In this document: piece by piece, positions 25,273-34,139 of the stretch
Layout of the letters: the number at the start of each line of letters is the position of its first letter
Numbering within the stretch: the first letter of the stretch is position 1
Origin: Candidatus Alistipes intestinipullorum
GTDB taxonomy: Bacteria > Bacteroidota > Bacteroidia > Bacteroidales > Rikenellaceae
NCBI GenBank assembly: GCA_019113885.1
Contig: DXGO01000147.1
Span: 1 to 49,274, forward strand
Direction: 5' to 3'
DNA length: 49,274 bases
Notes under the pieces: model-generated
Database searches by the model: none
What the model was told of the DNA's origin: nothing
The model's input: only the letters and a program-made list of their open reading frames with translations
Made by a program: the position numbers and the translations under genes

Positions 25273-26652
25273 ATGAGAAAGTTCATGATTATACTTGCCG
25301 CTGCGGCGCTGACCGGTTGCGGCATCTACAAGCCCTACACGCGTCCCGAGGTTGTGACCGACGGCCTCTATGGGGATGCCGAGACGGCCGACACGACGAC
25401 TTTGGGCGATATCAGTTGGCAGGAGATGTTCACCGACCCGGCGCTTCAGACGCTGATTGCCCGGGCCCTGGAGAACAACACCGACCTGCAGTCGGCCGGC
25501 TGGCGAGTGAAGGAGGCCGAGGCGACGCTCAAGTCGGCCCGTCTGGCCTACCTGCCGTCGTTCAACTTCGCGCCGCAGGGCTCGTTGAGCAGTTTCGACG
25601 GTGCGACGCCGACGAAGACCTATTCCATCCCGGTTCAAGCGAGCTGGCAGATCGACATCTTCAACGGTCTGACCAACGCGAAGCGGAAGTCGAAGGCCCT
25701 CTACCTCCAGAGTAAGGAGTATGAGCAGGCCGTGAAGACGCAGCTGATCGCCAGTGTGGCGAACCTCTACTATACGCTGTTGATGCTCGACAGCCAGTAC
25801 GAGGTGACCGAAGAGACGGCCGTCAGCTGGCGGAAGAGCGTCGAGATGATGCAGGCCATGAAGGAGGCCGGTCTGGCCAACGAGGCGGCTCTTGCCCAGT
25901 ACGAGGCCACCCGGCTCTCGATCGAGGCGTCACTGCACGACCTGAGCTACCAGCGCACGCAGACCGAGAACAGCCTCTGCTCGCTGTTGGGCGAGGCGCC
26001 GCATGCGGTGACGCGCGGCCGGCTCGAAGGGCAGTCGCTGCCTGAGGAGCTGATGATCGGCGTGCCGGTTCAGATGCTTTCGAACCGTCCCGACGTGCGC
26101 TCGGCCGAGTATACGCTCATGCAGTCCTATTACGCCACGAGCGAGGCTCGTTCGGCACTCTACCCTTCAATCACGTTGAGTGGTACGCTGGGCTGGACGA
26201 ACAATAGCGGCGCGGGAATCGTCAATCCCGGCAAACTGCTGTGGAATGCCGCAGGTTCGCTCCTGCAGCCGATCTTCAATGCCAATTCGAACCGTGCGCG
26301 CGTGAAGATCGCCCTGGCACAGCAGGAGGAGTCGAAACTGGCTTTCCAGCAGACGCTGCTCAATGCCGGTGCCGAGGTGAACAACGCTCTTGTGCAGTGC
26401 CAGTCGGCGCGTGCCAAGGCGGACCTTCGTGTCGGACAGATCGAGGCGTTGGAGCGTGCGGTCGAAAGCACGGAGTACCTGATGCAGTACGGATCGACGA
26501 CTTACCTCGAGGTGTTGACGGCCAAGCAGTCGCTGCTTTCGGCACAGTTGACGCAGATCTCCGACCGTTTTGACGAGATTCAGGGGGTTGTGAACCTCTA
26601 TCAGGCGCTCGGTGGCGGGCGTGACATCACGCAGGAGAAGGAGGCGAAGTGA
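25273..26652 (+). CDS. RND outer membrane channel lipoprotein (NodT/OprM family)
   Basis: TolC-like outer membrane factor completing the tripartite pump. The 459 residues begin with a lipoprotein signal ending LAAAALTGCGIYKPY, then two OEP repeats. Markers of the NodT subfamily are ISWQEMFTDPALQTLIARAL, NNTDLQSAGWRVKEAEA, SNRPDVRSAEYTLMQSY and YGSTTYLEVLTAKQSLL. The start at 25273 gives the proper lipoprotein signal; it is 4 bases after the pump stop codon. Its stop overlaps the start of the TetR-type gene by one base (TGATG). Confidence 0.94.
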   Translation: MRKFMIILAAAALTGCGIYKPYTRPEVVTDGLYGDAETADTTTLGDISWQEMFTDPALQTLIARALENNTDLQSAGWRVKEAEATLKSARLAYLPSFNFAPQGSLSSFDGATPTKTYSIPVQASWQIDIFNGLTNAKRKSKALYLQSKEYEQAVKTQLIASVANLYYTLLMLDSQYEVTEETAVSWRKSVEMMQAMKEAGLANEAALAQYEATRLSIEASLHDLSYQRTQTENSLCSLLGEAPHAVTRGRLEGQSLPEELMIGVPVQMLSNRPDVRSAEYTLMQSYYATSEARSALYPSITLSGTLGWTNNSGAGIVNPGKLLWNAAGSLLQPIFNANSNRARVKIALAQQEESKLAFQQTLLNAGAEVNNALVQCQSARAKADLRVGQIEALERAVESTEYLMQYGSTTYLEVLTAKQSLLSAQLTQISDRFDEIQGVVNLYQALGGGRDITQEKEAK

Positions 26653-27233
26653 TGAAACGCGGGGCTACCAAAGAGGAGATCATCCGCACGACGCAGGAAT
26701 TGATCGCCCGCAACGGCATCCGGGCCGTCCGGGTCGATGAGATCGCGCAGACGCTGGGGATCTCGAAACGTACCCTGTACGAGATGTTCGCCGACAAGAA
26801 CGACTTGGTGAACACCTGCCTCGATGTGATGAGTCTTCAGCAGCGGGAACGCATCGTGGCGTGCCGCAAACGCCGTGGAGGAAATCCGCTTCAGCGAGTC
26901 TTCCGTCTTATGAACGAGTATGTCGACAACCTCTACCGTGTAGACCATGTCTTTTTGTCGGACATTCGTCGGCGGGTGGTCTTTGCCCAGCATTTCGACG
27001 AACACAGGGAGTTTTGGCACAAGGAGCTGGCCGATGGCCTTGAGGTGTGCCGTGAGCAGCATTATCTGCTGCCTGATGTCGATTCATCGACGTTTGCTGA
27101 CCGGTTGTTGGCCACCTTGCTCGAATTGCGCCTGAACGGCGCGCAGCGTGAGGAGCTGTTTTTTTTCAGCCGGACGATTCTCCGGGGTGCCGCCACACGT
27201 GAAGGTATCGACCTGATTGATCGCAAGGCGTAA
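26652..27233 (+). CDS. TetR/AcrR family transcriptional regulator
   Basis: The 193 residues have an N-terminal DNA-binding domain (about 5-55): ATKEEIIRTTQELIARNGIR, then the HTH IAQTLGISKRTLYEMFADKN. A ligand-binding helical region without recognisable substrate motif follows. It is translationally coupled to the channel gene (one-base overlap), so it is made with the pump and probably represses it. Having it at the 3' end of the operon, in addition to the divergent AraC regulator at the 5' end, is notable. A strong terminator follows. Confidence 0.9.
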   Translation: MKRGATKEEIIRTTQELIARNGIRAVRVDEIAQTLGISKRTLYEMFADKNDLVNTCLDVMSLQQRERIVACRKRRGGNPLQRVFRLMNEYVDNLYRVDHVFLSDIRRRVVFAQHFDEHREFWHKELADGLEVCREQHYLLPDVDSSTFADRLLATLLELRLNGAQREELFFFSRTILRGAATREGIDLIDRKA

Positions 27234-27256
27234 CCCCTCATAAACAAAAGAACAGA

Positions 27257-27289
27257 GAAAAACCCGCAGGATATTCCTGCGGGTTTTTC
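27257..27289 (+). terminator. Rho-independent terminator of the RND operon
   Basis: Perfect 14-bp stem GAAAAACCCGCAGG / CCTGCGGGTTTTTC around loop ATATT, with a T-run in the 3' arm. Confidence 0.85.
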
Positions 27290-27341
27290 TTTCGGTATCA
27301 GATTTCTGGGGCGTGGAATCTCAACTGTTGCAAAAAATCCG

Positions 27342-27350
27342 TAACTTTGC
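27342..27350 (+). promoter_or_regulatory. Promoter -7 element for the polyferredoxin/AKR operon
   Basis: TAACTTTGC, an exact TAnnTTTGC match. It places the transcript start near 27357 with a leader of about 84 bases, and so rules out the longer reading frame that opens at 27357. Confidence 0.65.
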
Positions 27351-27440
27351 ATAATTTTGTTATCCGGGCATGCTGCCTTCGTGACGTTTGGTCCGTTGCC
27401 CGGGAACGATCCACATATAAACACGACAAGTTCAGGAATC

Positions 27441-28928
27441 ATGTTACGTAAAAGCCGGATTGCCGCTGCTGCAATCTTTTTCGTGTGTATCACGCTGTTG
27501 TTTCTTGATTTCACCGGAACGCTCCATGCATGGCTGGGCTGGATGGCGAAAATCCAGTTGTTGCCCGCCCTGCTGGCCGTCAACGTCGGCGTCGTGGTCG
27601 GGCTGGTATTGCTGACACTGCTCTTCGGGCGTGTCTACTGTTCGGTTATCTGCCCGCTGGGCGTCATGCAGGACGTCGTGTCGTGGATCTCCGGCCGGCG
27701 GCCCAAACACCGTAACCGGTTTCGCTACTCCCGTGCGCTGACGTGGCTGCGTTACACGATGCTTGTGGTCTTCGTAGCGATGCTGCTGGCGGGCTTCGGT
27801 ACGCTGTTGGCGCCCTACAGCGCTTATGGCCGGATCGTTTCGAGCCTGTTGGCCCCCATATGGCAATGGGTAAACAACCTGCTGGCCGCCGTGTCCGAAC
27901 GCCTCGACAGCTATGCCTTCTATTCGGTCGACGTGTGGATGAAGAGCCTCTCGACGCTGCTGGTGGCTGTCGTGACGTTTGTCGTGATCGCCGTGCTGGC
28001 GTGGCGCAACGGCCGCACGTGGTGCAACACGGTCTGCCCCGTGGGCACGGTGCTTGGATTCCTGTCGCGTTATTCGCTGTTCCGTCCGGTGATCGACACT
28101 TCGAAGTGCGTCGATTGCCAGCGTTGTGCACGCAACTGCAAGGCATCGTGCATCGACATCCCCAACCACCGTATCGATTACAGCCGTTGCGTGGCCTGCA
28201 TGGACTGCCTGGAGATGTGCCACAAAAATGCCATTCGCTATACGCGGCGTCACGGGACGCCCGCCTCGACGAAAGCCTCGGCGACCGCCGCTCCGGCTGC
28301 CGATGTGTCGCGTCGTAAGTTCCTGGGGGTGGCGGGCCTGCTGGCCTATTCGGGACTGCGGGCCCAGGAGAAGAAGGTCGACGGCGGCTTGGCAGTGATC
28401 GTCGACAAGCAGATTCCCCGGCGTGCTACGCCCCTGGTGCCTCCCGGGGCACGGGACTTGCGCCACTTCCTGTCGCACTGTACGGCCTGCCAACTTTGCG
28501 TCTCGGTCTGCCCGAACCAGGTGCTGCGCCCCTCGGGTGATCTGGAACGGCTGATGAAGCCCGAGATGCAGTACGAACGCGGTTATTGCCGTCCCGAATG
28601 TACGAAGTGTGCGGAGGTGTGCCCCACGGGCGCCATCCGCCTGGCTGACCTCACGGAGAAGGCCTCGACGCAGATCGGCCATGCCGTATGGACACGTGCG
28701 AACTGCGTGGTGGTAAACGACGGCGTGCAGTGTACCAACTGCTCGCGGCATTGTCCGACGGGTGCGATCCGGATGGTTCCGCTCGATGCGTCGGATCCCA
28801 AGTCGCTGCGGATTCCTGCGGTGAACGAGGAGTTGTGCATCGGCTGCGGCGCCTGTGAGAACCTCTGTCCGGCGCGGCCGTTCAGCGCCATTCATGTCGA
28901 GGGGCATGAGCGCCATCGTCTGATTTGA
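27441..28928 (+). CDS. NapH-NapG-like polyferredoxin fusion, membrane-bound
   Basis: Multi-[4Fe-4S] electron-transfer protein of 495 residues. The first half is NapH-like: four membrane helices (about 7-24, 41-63, 103-124, 168-187), the two half-motifs GRVYCSVICPLG (63-74) and GRTWCNTVCPVG (191-202), then ferredoxin motifs CVDCQRCARNC (223-233) and CVACMDCLEMC (250-260). A Thr/Ala-rich linker leads to SRRKFLGVAGLLAYSGL (290-306), a twin-arginine-like segment. The second half is NapG-like with four more cysteine groups (347-357, 387-394, 431-438, 466-476). It probably passes electrons from the quinone pool to a periplasmic reductase. The next gene, 21 bases on, is a Tat-exported redox enzyme and the likely partner. 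The acceptor is unknown; no nap catalytic gene is present. Confidence 0.85.
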   Translation: MLRKSRIAAAAIFFVCITLLFLDFTGTLHAWLGWMAKIQLLPALLAVNVGVVVGLVLLTLLFGRVYCSVICPLGVMQDVVSWISGRRPKHRNRFRYSRALTWLRYTMLVVFVAMLLAGFGTLLAPYSAYGRIVSSLLAPIWQWVNNLLAAVSERLDSYAFYSVDVWMKSLSTLLVAVVTFVVIAVLAWRNGRTWCNTVCPVGTVLGFLSRYSLFRPVIDTSKCVDCQRCARNCKASCIDIPNHRIDYSRCVACMDCLEMCHKNAIRYTRRHGTPASTKASATAAPAADVSRRKFLGVAGLLAYSGLRAQEKKVDGGLAVIVDKQIPRRATPLVPPGARDLRHFLSHCTACQLCVSVCPNQVLRPSGDLERLMKPEMQYERGYCRPECTKCAEVCPTGAIRLADLTEKASTQIGHAVWTRANCVVVNDGVQCTNCSRHCPTGAIRMVPLDASDPKSLRIPAVNEELCIGCGACENLCPARPFSAIHVEGHERHRLI

Positions 28929-28949
28929 GAACCTGTAAGCCCAAAATCT

Positions 28950-30332
28950 ATGGATACGAAAGACAAACGTTCGAAAGATTCCATTTCGCGGAGGAATTTT
29001 CTGAAAATCATGGGTGTCGGTGCTGCGGCCCTGACCGGGTGCCGGGGAGATGGCCGTGCCGCGGGGAACGCGGGCCCGTCGGGTACGGTCGCGGAGGGCA
29101 GCATGAGCTACCGGACGAATCCGAAGAACGGCGAACGCGTTTCGCTGTTGGGATACGGATGCATGCGCTGGCCGACGTTGCAGGAACCCGATGCCACGGG
29201 AAACGTGATCGACCAGGAGGCCGTGAACCGATTGATCGACCATGCAATGGCCCACGGCGTGAACTATTATGACACCTCGCCGGTCTACATGCAGGGGTGG
29301 TCCGAGAAATCGACGGGAATCGCTCTGAAGCGTTACCCACGTGATAAATACCTGATTGCCACCAAGCTGTCGAACTTCTCGAACTATACGCGCGAGAACT
29401 CCATCGCCATGTACCGGCAGTCGTTTGCCGACCTCCAGGTGGACTACATCGACTACTATCTGCTTCACTCGATCGGCAACGGCGGGATCAAGACCTTCCG
29501 GGCACGCTATATCGACAACGGCATGATCGACTTCCTGCTCGAGGAGCGGCGTGCGGGGCGGATCCGCAACCTGGGATTCTCGTTCCACGGCACGCAGGCC
29601 GTGTTCGACGAGGTGCTGGCCATGCACGACCGGGTGCACTGGGATTTCGTGCAGATCCAGCTCAACTATGTCGACTGGCGCCACGCCTCGGGCAACAACG
29701 TCCCGGCCGAGTACCTTTACGGCGAGCTGGAGAAACGCGGGATTCCGGCCATCATCATGGAGCCGTTGCTCGGGGGCCGTCTCTCGAAAGTCCCCGACCA
29801 CATCGCCACGCGCCTCAAGGAGCGCCGCCCCGAGTCGAGCGTCGCATCGTGGGCTTTCCGGTTTGCCGGGTCTCCCGAAGGGGTGCTCACTGTGCTGAGC
29901 GGCATGACCTATATGGAGCACCTGCAGGACAACCTGCGCACCTATTCGCCGCTGGAGCCGCTGAGCGACGACGAACGGCAGTTCCTCTTCGATACGGCCG
30001 ATCTGATGATGCAATACCCCACCATCCCGTGCAACGACTGCAAATACTGCATGCCCTGTCCCTACGGCATCGACATTCCGGCTGTCCTGCTGCACTACAA
30101 CAAGTGCGTCAACGAGGGGAACGTGCCGCGCGACGGCGAGGACCCCAACTACCATGCGGCGCGTCGGGCCTTCCTGATCGGGTACGACCGTTCGGTGCCG
30201 CGCCTGCGTCAGGCGAGCCACTGCATCGGGTGCGAACAATGCAACCCGCACTGCCCGCAGTCGATTGACATCCCGAAGCAGCTTCACCGCATCGACGAGT
30301 TCGTCGAGCAACTCAAGCGCAATACGCTCTGA
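28950..30332 (+). CDS. Tat-exported aldo/keto reductase lipoprotein with C-terminal ferredoxin motifs
   Basis: Of 460 residues, an N-terminal Tat signal (SISRRNFLKIMGVGAAALTG) runs straight into a lipobox with Cys31, so the protein is probably exported folded and lipid-anchored. The middle is an aldo/keto reductase barrel with the usual tetrad: Asp and Tyr in NYYDTSPVYMQGW, Lys in YLIATKLSNF, His in YYLLHSIGNG. The C-terminal ~110 residues carry two cysteine groups, CNDCKYCMPCPYGIDIP and CIGCEQCNPHCPQSIDIP, typical of the ferredoxin-tailed AKR subfamily. Because NADPH is not available outside the cytoplasm, electrons may come through the iron-sulfur clusters from the polyferredoxin upstream (inference). 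Substrate unknown. Confidence 0.87.
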   Translation: MDTKDKRSKDSISRRNFLKIMGVGAAALTGCRGDGRAAGNAGPSGTVAEGSMSYRTNPKNGERVSLLGYGCMRWPTLQEPDATGNVIDQEAVNRLIDHAMAHGVNYYDTSPVYMQGWSEKSTGIALKRYPRDKYLIATKLSNFSNYTRENSIAMYRQSFADLQVDYIDYYLLHSIGNGGIKTFRARYIDNGMIDFLLEERRAGRIRNLGFSFHGTQAVFDEVLAMHDRVHWDFVQIQLNYVDWRHASGNNVPAEYLYGELEKRGIPAIIMEPLLGGRLSKVPDHIATRLKERRPESSVASWAFRFAGSPEGVLTVLSGMTYMEHLQDNLRTYSPLEPLSDDERQFLFDTADLMMQYPTIPCNDCKYCMPCPYGIDIPAVLLHYNKCVNEGNVPRDGEDPNYHAARRAFLIGYDRSVPRLRQASHCIGCEQCNPHCPQSIDIPKQLHRIDEFVEQLKRNTL

Positions 30333-30347
30333 TGGGCCGCACAGCGA

Positions 30348-30391
30348 ACGAGAACGCCCGTAACCTTCGAAGGTTACGGGCGTTCTCGTTA
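30348..30391. terminator. Long palindromic bidirectional terminator
   Basis: A 44-base perfect palindrome (arm AACGAGAACGCCCGTAACCT, centre TTCGAA) between the converging ends of the AKR and hexosaminidase genes, 15-16 bases from each. U-tracts are absent, but the stem is about 20 bp. Confidence 0.8.
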
Positions 30392-30407
30392 CAGGGGCCC
30401 CTGTCGG

Positions 30408-32585
30408 TTACAACCGCGGCTTGACCTCCGGTGCAAGGATCGTGACGAAGGGTGTCCCGTTGTCGTCGCACGTGGAGACGATGCGCACGGCCTTCACCGG
30501 CTTCTCGGGATGCAGCCGGATGCGGCCGGCCTGCAGTTCTCCGGCCTTGTGGAACGAGTTGCCGTTGTAGGAGATTTCGGCGTATCCCGTGGTGATGATC
30601 GAGAGCGGCAGTTGCGGATAGCCCGTCTGAATGGTTATCTCACGGCAGGCCACCGGCTCGGCAAACGTGTAGAGAATCCAATCCTGTTGCCCGCAGGTAC
30701 GTTTCGTACGGCTCATCCCGCGGTAGTTTTCGGCGTTGGAGAGCGGGAAACGGGGGTTTTCGGGCATCGAACTGGTGATCTTCACCGCCGGCTTGATGGT
30801 CTTCCAATACGACGGGTCGGCCGCATGGGGGCTCCGGGCGGTACCGAGGCGGGAGATGAAACGGTAGCGGTACGGTTCCGTAGTGGCGATCGGCTGCGTG
30901 TAGGGATGTTCGGTCGCGTCGTTGTCTGCGCAATAGAGGAGTTCGCTGCCGTCGTCGACCGAGGCCGAGAGTTTCCCGTCGGCATAGGTCACCTGCGGCG
31001 GAAAGAGCCGGAAGCGGATTCCCATGGCCGCCATGCGGGCGTAGTGCTTCTCCTTCAGCTCCTTGTAGTAACTCTCCCACCCTTCGGCATTGCCGCTCCA
31101 GGCGATGCGGGCCAGGGCGCAGACGCGCGGGAAGAGCATGTAGTCGAGGTAATCGGGTTGCTCGGGGTTGTGCGAGAGATGGATTTCGCTCCAGAAGGCG
31201 CCCTCCATCCCGACGATGCGCTGCTGCTGTTCTGCGGAAAATCCCGCGTTGTCGAGGTCGAAGCGGTAGGTCTTGCCGGCATCGAAAATGGCGGCCCAGG
31301 AGTGCCCGTCCTCGTGTTCCGACTGCCGCATGTCGAAGTAGAAGTATTCGCCCGGCATGACAATGGTGTTGTATCCTTTGGCTGTGGCGTCGAGGCAGGC
31401 TTTGGTGTTCTCCCATCCGTAGACGAGGCTTTCGCGCGAGAGGTCTCCGGTGCGCACTGCCTCATTCCATACGCCGGGATATTTGCCGTGTGTGGCGAGG
31501 ATCGAGGCCATGCGCTTCATGAAGAGGTCTTCGAGCTGGTGCGGATCGGTCATGCCGCGCTGACGCATCAGAGCCTGACAGTCGGGGCAGCGTTTCCACT
31601 GCGTCATGTCGACCTCGTCGCCGCCGACATGAATGCATTTCGACGGGAACAGTTCGCAGAGCTCGCCGAGAATATCCTCCAGCAGCGCGTAGTTCTCCTC
31701 TCGGGCCACGCACCAGGCATTGCGGTAGTCGTAGCCGTTGGTCGAGACCGTGTCGGGCGGATAGTTGCAGCGGATTTCGGGGTGTACCGACGCGATGGTT
31801 CGGCTGTGCCCCGGGAGGTCGATCTCGGGGATGATCTCGATGTTGCGCAGGGCGGCGTAGTCGATCAATTCACGCATCTCGTCCTGGGTGTAGTATCCGC
31901 CGTATTTTTCGCCCCATTTGCCGTAGACGGAGCGCACAGGCGAGTCACCGCCGCGGAATCCGCCGATCTGGGCCAGTTCGGGGTGCGATTTGATCTCGAT
32001 GCGCCACCCTTCGTCATCGGTGAGGTGAATGTGGAGCTTGTTGATGTTGTGGTACGACAGGAGGTCGATGTAGCGTTTCATCCGCGTGGCGTCGATCCAT
32101 GTGCGTGCCACGTCGATCATCACGCCGCGGTAGGCGTACCGAGGTGTGTCCTCGATCCGTGTGCAGGAGACCATCGTGCCGACCGGCACACCCTGTCGGT
32201 TGTAAACCTCGGGTGGGAGCAGGCGGAACAGCTGCTGCAGCCCGTTGAATACGCCTCCGCTGGTCGAGGCATTGATCCGGATGTGGTCTGTGGCGATATC
32301 GAGCGAGTAGGCCTCGGCTGCGGGACTGTTTCCCGCGACGCTGTCTGCGTCGAGGGTCAGAACGATGGCACCATCGCCCGTCACACCCGAGCGGACGGGG
32401 TACCCGAGGTATTCGGCTGCGTATCGGGCCAGCGGTTGCAACGCTTCATCGGCGGCAATGGTCGTGCCTGGTTGGAAGACGAACGAGCCGGGGTGCGGCG
32501 AGGTTTTCCGGGGGGCCGGTTGTGCCGAGGCGCCCGAGAATCCGCATCCGAGGAGCGCAATGAGCAGGGATAGTCGGAATTTCAT
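30408..32585 (-). CDS. Beta-N-acetylhexosaminidase, glycoside hydrolase family 20
   Basis: Removes terminal N-acetylglucosamine or N-acetylgalactosamine from glycans such as mucin or N-glycans, probably in the periplasm. Of 725 residues, a signal peptide MKFRLSLLIALLGCGFSGAS comes first, then an N-terminal GH20b domain (about 25-155). The GH20 barrel (about 155-500) shows GVMIDVARTW, INKLHIHLTDDEGWRIEIK, EIDLPGHSRTI and the catalytic Asp-Glu pair in KCIHVGGDEVDM. The C-terminal ~150 residues hold a chitobiase C-terminal-like region and a beta-sandwich resembling F5/8 carbohydrate-binding modules. The start at 32585 is set by the signal peptide and a -7 box at 32612-32620. It is a stand-alone gene. 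Confidence 0.94.
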   Translation of the reverse strand: MKFRLSLLIALLGCGFSGASAQPAPRKTSPHPGSFVFQPGTTIAADEALQPLARYAAEYLGYPVRSGVTGDGAIVLTLDADSVAGNSPAAEAYSLDIATDHIRINASTSGGVFNGLQQLFRLLPPEVYNRQGVPVGTMVSCTRIEDTPRYAYRGVMIDVARTWIDATRMKRYIDLLSYHNINKLHIHLTDDEGWRIEIKSHPELAQIGGFRGGDSPVRSVYGKWGEKYGGYYTQDEMRELIDYAALRNIEIIPEIDLPGHSRTIASVHPEIRCNYPPDTVSTNGYDYRNAWCVAREENYALLEDILGELCELFPSKCIHVGGDEVDMTQWKRCPDCQALMRQRGMTDPHQLEDLFMKRMASILATHGKYPGVWNEAVRTGDLSRESLVYGWENTKACLDATAKGYNTIVMPGEYFYFDMRQSEHEDGHSWAAIFDAGKTYRFDLDNAGFSAEQQQRIVGMEGAFWSEIHLSHNPEQPDYLDYMLFPRVCALARIAWSGNAEGWESYYKELKEKHYARMAAMGIRFRLFPPQVTYADGKLSASVDDGSELLYCADNDATEHPYTQPIATTEPYRYRFISRLGTARSPHAADPSYWKTIKPAVKITSSMPENPRFPLSNAENYRGMSRTKRTCGQQDWILYTFAEPVACREITIQTGYPQLPLSIITTGYAEISYNGNSFHKAGELQAGRIRLHPEKPVKAVRIVSTCDDNGTPFVTILAPEVKPRL

Positions 32586-32611
32586 GTATGATACGGATAA
32601 ATTTGTTCTCG

Positions 32612-32620
32612 ACAAAGGTA
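32612..32620 (-). promoter_or_regulatory. Promoter -7 element for the GH20 gene
   Basis: TACCTTTGT on the minus strand matches TAnnTTTG. Predicted leader is about 20 bases. It is divergent from the mazG promoter. Confidence 0.6.
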
Positions 32621-32641
32621 CGTTTTTTACGCCGAATATGC

Positions 32642-32650
32642 TACCTTTGC
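32642..32650 (+). promoter_or_regulatory. Promoter -7 element for mazG
   Basis: TACCTTTGC, an exact TAnnTTTGC match, 34 bases before the ATG at 32684. This excludes an earlier in-frame start at 32588. Confidence 0.65.
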
Positions 32651-32683
32651 CATGAGAGATTTGAATCGTGTATACATAAAATC

Positions 32684-33463
32684 ATGGAAAAAGATAAACG
32701 TTTGCAGGCTACGGCCCGGCTGTTGGAGGTGATGAACACGCTGCGCCGCGAATGTCCGTGGGATCGGGAACAGACCTTTGACTCGTTGCGCAGCAATACG
32801 ATCGAGGAGACCTACGAGTTGGCCGACGCCATCACGGATCACAACATGGAGGGGATCAAGGAGGAGTTGGGCGATCTGCTGCTGCATGTGGTGTTTTATT
32901 CGAAACTGGGCGAGGAGCAGGGGGCCTTTGATTTCGGCGATGTCGCCAACGCCCTGTGTGACAAACTCATCTACCGCCATCCGCATGTCTACGGCGACAT
33001 CCATGCCAACACGCCGGCCGAGGTAAAGGAGAACTGGGAGGCGTTGAAACTCCGCAAGAAAAACCGCAAGAGCGGGACGCTGGGCGGTGTTCCGCGGTCG
33101 CTTCCGGCCCTGGTGAAGGCCTATCGCGTGGGCGAGAAGGCCGCCGGGACGGGGTTCGACTGGCAGCATCGGGAAGATGTCTGGGCGAAGGTCCGCGAGG
33201 AGGTTTCGGAGGTCGAGGCCGAGATGAAGTCGGGCCGCAAGAGCGACCTCGAGGGGGAGTTCGGCGACCTGCTCTTTGCGCTGGTCAACGCCTGCCGCCT
33301 CTACGGCGTGGACCCCGAATCGGCGCTGGAGCGTACGAACAAGAAGTTCATCCGGCGCTTCAATTACATGGAGGAACAGGCTGCTTCGCAAGGGCATACA
33401 CTTCATGAACTGTCGCTCGACGAGATGGAGTCCCTCTGGCAGGAGGCCAAAAAGGACGAGTAG
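32684..33463 (+). CDS. mazG: Nucleoside triphosphate pyrophosphohydrolase MazG
   Basis: Hydrolyses NTPs and dNTPs to monophosphate and pyrophosphate, a house-cleaning and stringent-response-related enzyme. The 259 residues are close to E. coli MazG (263). Two MazG repeats are visible. The first has ECPWDREQTFDSLRSNTIEE, then the metal-binding EExxE/ExxD pattern in IKEELGDLLLHVVFYS. The second has KVREEVSEVEAEMKS with GEFGDLLFALVNACRL. The link HPHVYGD and NWEALKLRKKN are family signatures. It is followed after 65 bases by the gamma carbonic anhydrase family gene. It is not part of a mazEF toxin locus here. Confidence 0.95.
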   Translation: MEKDKRLQATARLLEVMNTLRRECPWDREQTFDSLRSNTIEETYELADAITDHNMEGIKEELGDLLLHVVFYSKLGEEQGAFDFGDVANALCDKLIYRHPHVYGDIHANTPAEVKENWEALKLRKKNRKSGTLGGVPRSLPALVKAYRVGEKAAGTGFDWQHREDVWAKVREEVSEVEAEMKSGRKSDLEGEFGDLLFALVNACRLYGVDPESALERTNKKFIRRFNYMEEQAASQGHTLHELSLDEMESLWQEAKKDE

Positions 33464-33528
33464 CGGTGACCGTCTACTGTCCCGCCCCAACAATCATTAC
33501 AGGAATCACAAAACAACGAGATAACGAA

Positions 33529-34065
33529 ATGGCATTGATCAGAAAAGTCCGCGGGCATGAGCCTGTGATTGGAGAAAATACCTTCCTGGCCGAGACGGCC
33601 GTCATCCTGGGCAACGTGACCATCGGCCGCGACTGCTCGATCTGGTACAACGCCGTGCTGCGCGGCGATGTGAACCGCATCGTCATCGGTGACCGCACGA
33701 ACATCCAGGACGGCGCCGTGCTGCACACCATCTACGACAAGGCGAAGCACCCTTCGCAGACGATCATCGGTAATGACGTGTCGGTGGGCCATAACGCCAC
33801 GATCCACGGCGCCGTGATCGAGGACAATTGCCTGATCGGCATGGGCGCCACGGTGCTCGACAACGCCCACGTCCCTTCGGGCTGCATCATCGCGGCCAAC
33901 GCCCTGGTGCTGTCGAACGCGCAGCTGGAGCCCAACTCGGTCTATGCCGGCGTGCCGGCCCGCAAGGTCAAGGAGATCACCCCCGAGCAACGTGACGAGA
34001 TCGTGCGCCGCACGGCCCACGACTATATGCTCTACGCCTCGTGGTACACGCAGGAGGAGAAGTGA
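33529..34065 (+). CDS. Gamma carbonic anhydrase family protein (YrdA type)
   Basis: Left-handed parallel beta-helix protein of 178 residues with hexapeptide repeats (AVILGNVTIGRDCSIWYNAV and onward). The metal-binding histidines are in VLHTIYD and VSVGHNATIHG. The pattern FLAETAVILGNV, then LRGDVNRIVIGDRTNIQDGA, is typical of the YrdA/PaaY/CaiE group, whose members bind zinc or iron but often show little carbonic anhydrase activity. The start at 33529 is chosen because the upstream GTG frame adds a non-conserved extension. Probably expressed from the mazG promoter. Confidence 0.9.
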   Translation: MALIRKVRGHEPVIGENTFLAETAVILGNVTIGRDCSIWYNAVLRGDVNRIVIGDRTNIQDGAVLHTIYDKAKHPSQTIIGNDVSVGHNATIHGAVIEDNCLIGMGATVLDNAHVPSGCIIAANALVLSNAQLEPNSVYAGVPARKVKEITPEQRDEIVRRTAHDYMLYASWYTQEEK

Positions 34066-34139
34066 CCCTTCATCCTTGCCGTATGTCCCCGCGTCCGGCG
34101 GGTGAACGCCGGTACTGAACCGCCAAAACGCATACAGCC

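Noticed and set aside
27444..30311. 955-codon open frame on the minus strand
   Set aside because: Antisense shadow of the polyferredoxin and aldo/keto reductase genes, spanning both; no motif or start signal supports it.
30510..32573. 687-codon open frame on the plus strand opposite the GH20 gene
   Set aside because: Shadow of the hexosaminidase; its sequence is Val/Gly/Asp-rich without domains, as expected for an antisense frame.
32684..33463. mazG as part of a toxin-antitoxin system
   Set aside because: No mazE or mazF frame is adjacent; the protein is the ordinary two-domain pyrophosphohydrolase.
34095..34112. CCGGCG/CGCCGG inverted repeat between the carbonic anhydrase-like and kinase genes
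   Set aside because: Short stem without a T-run; too weak to call a terminator.
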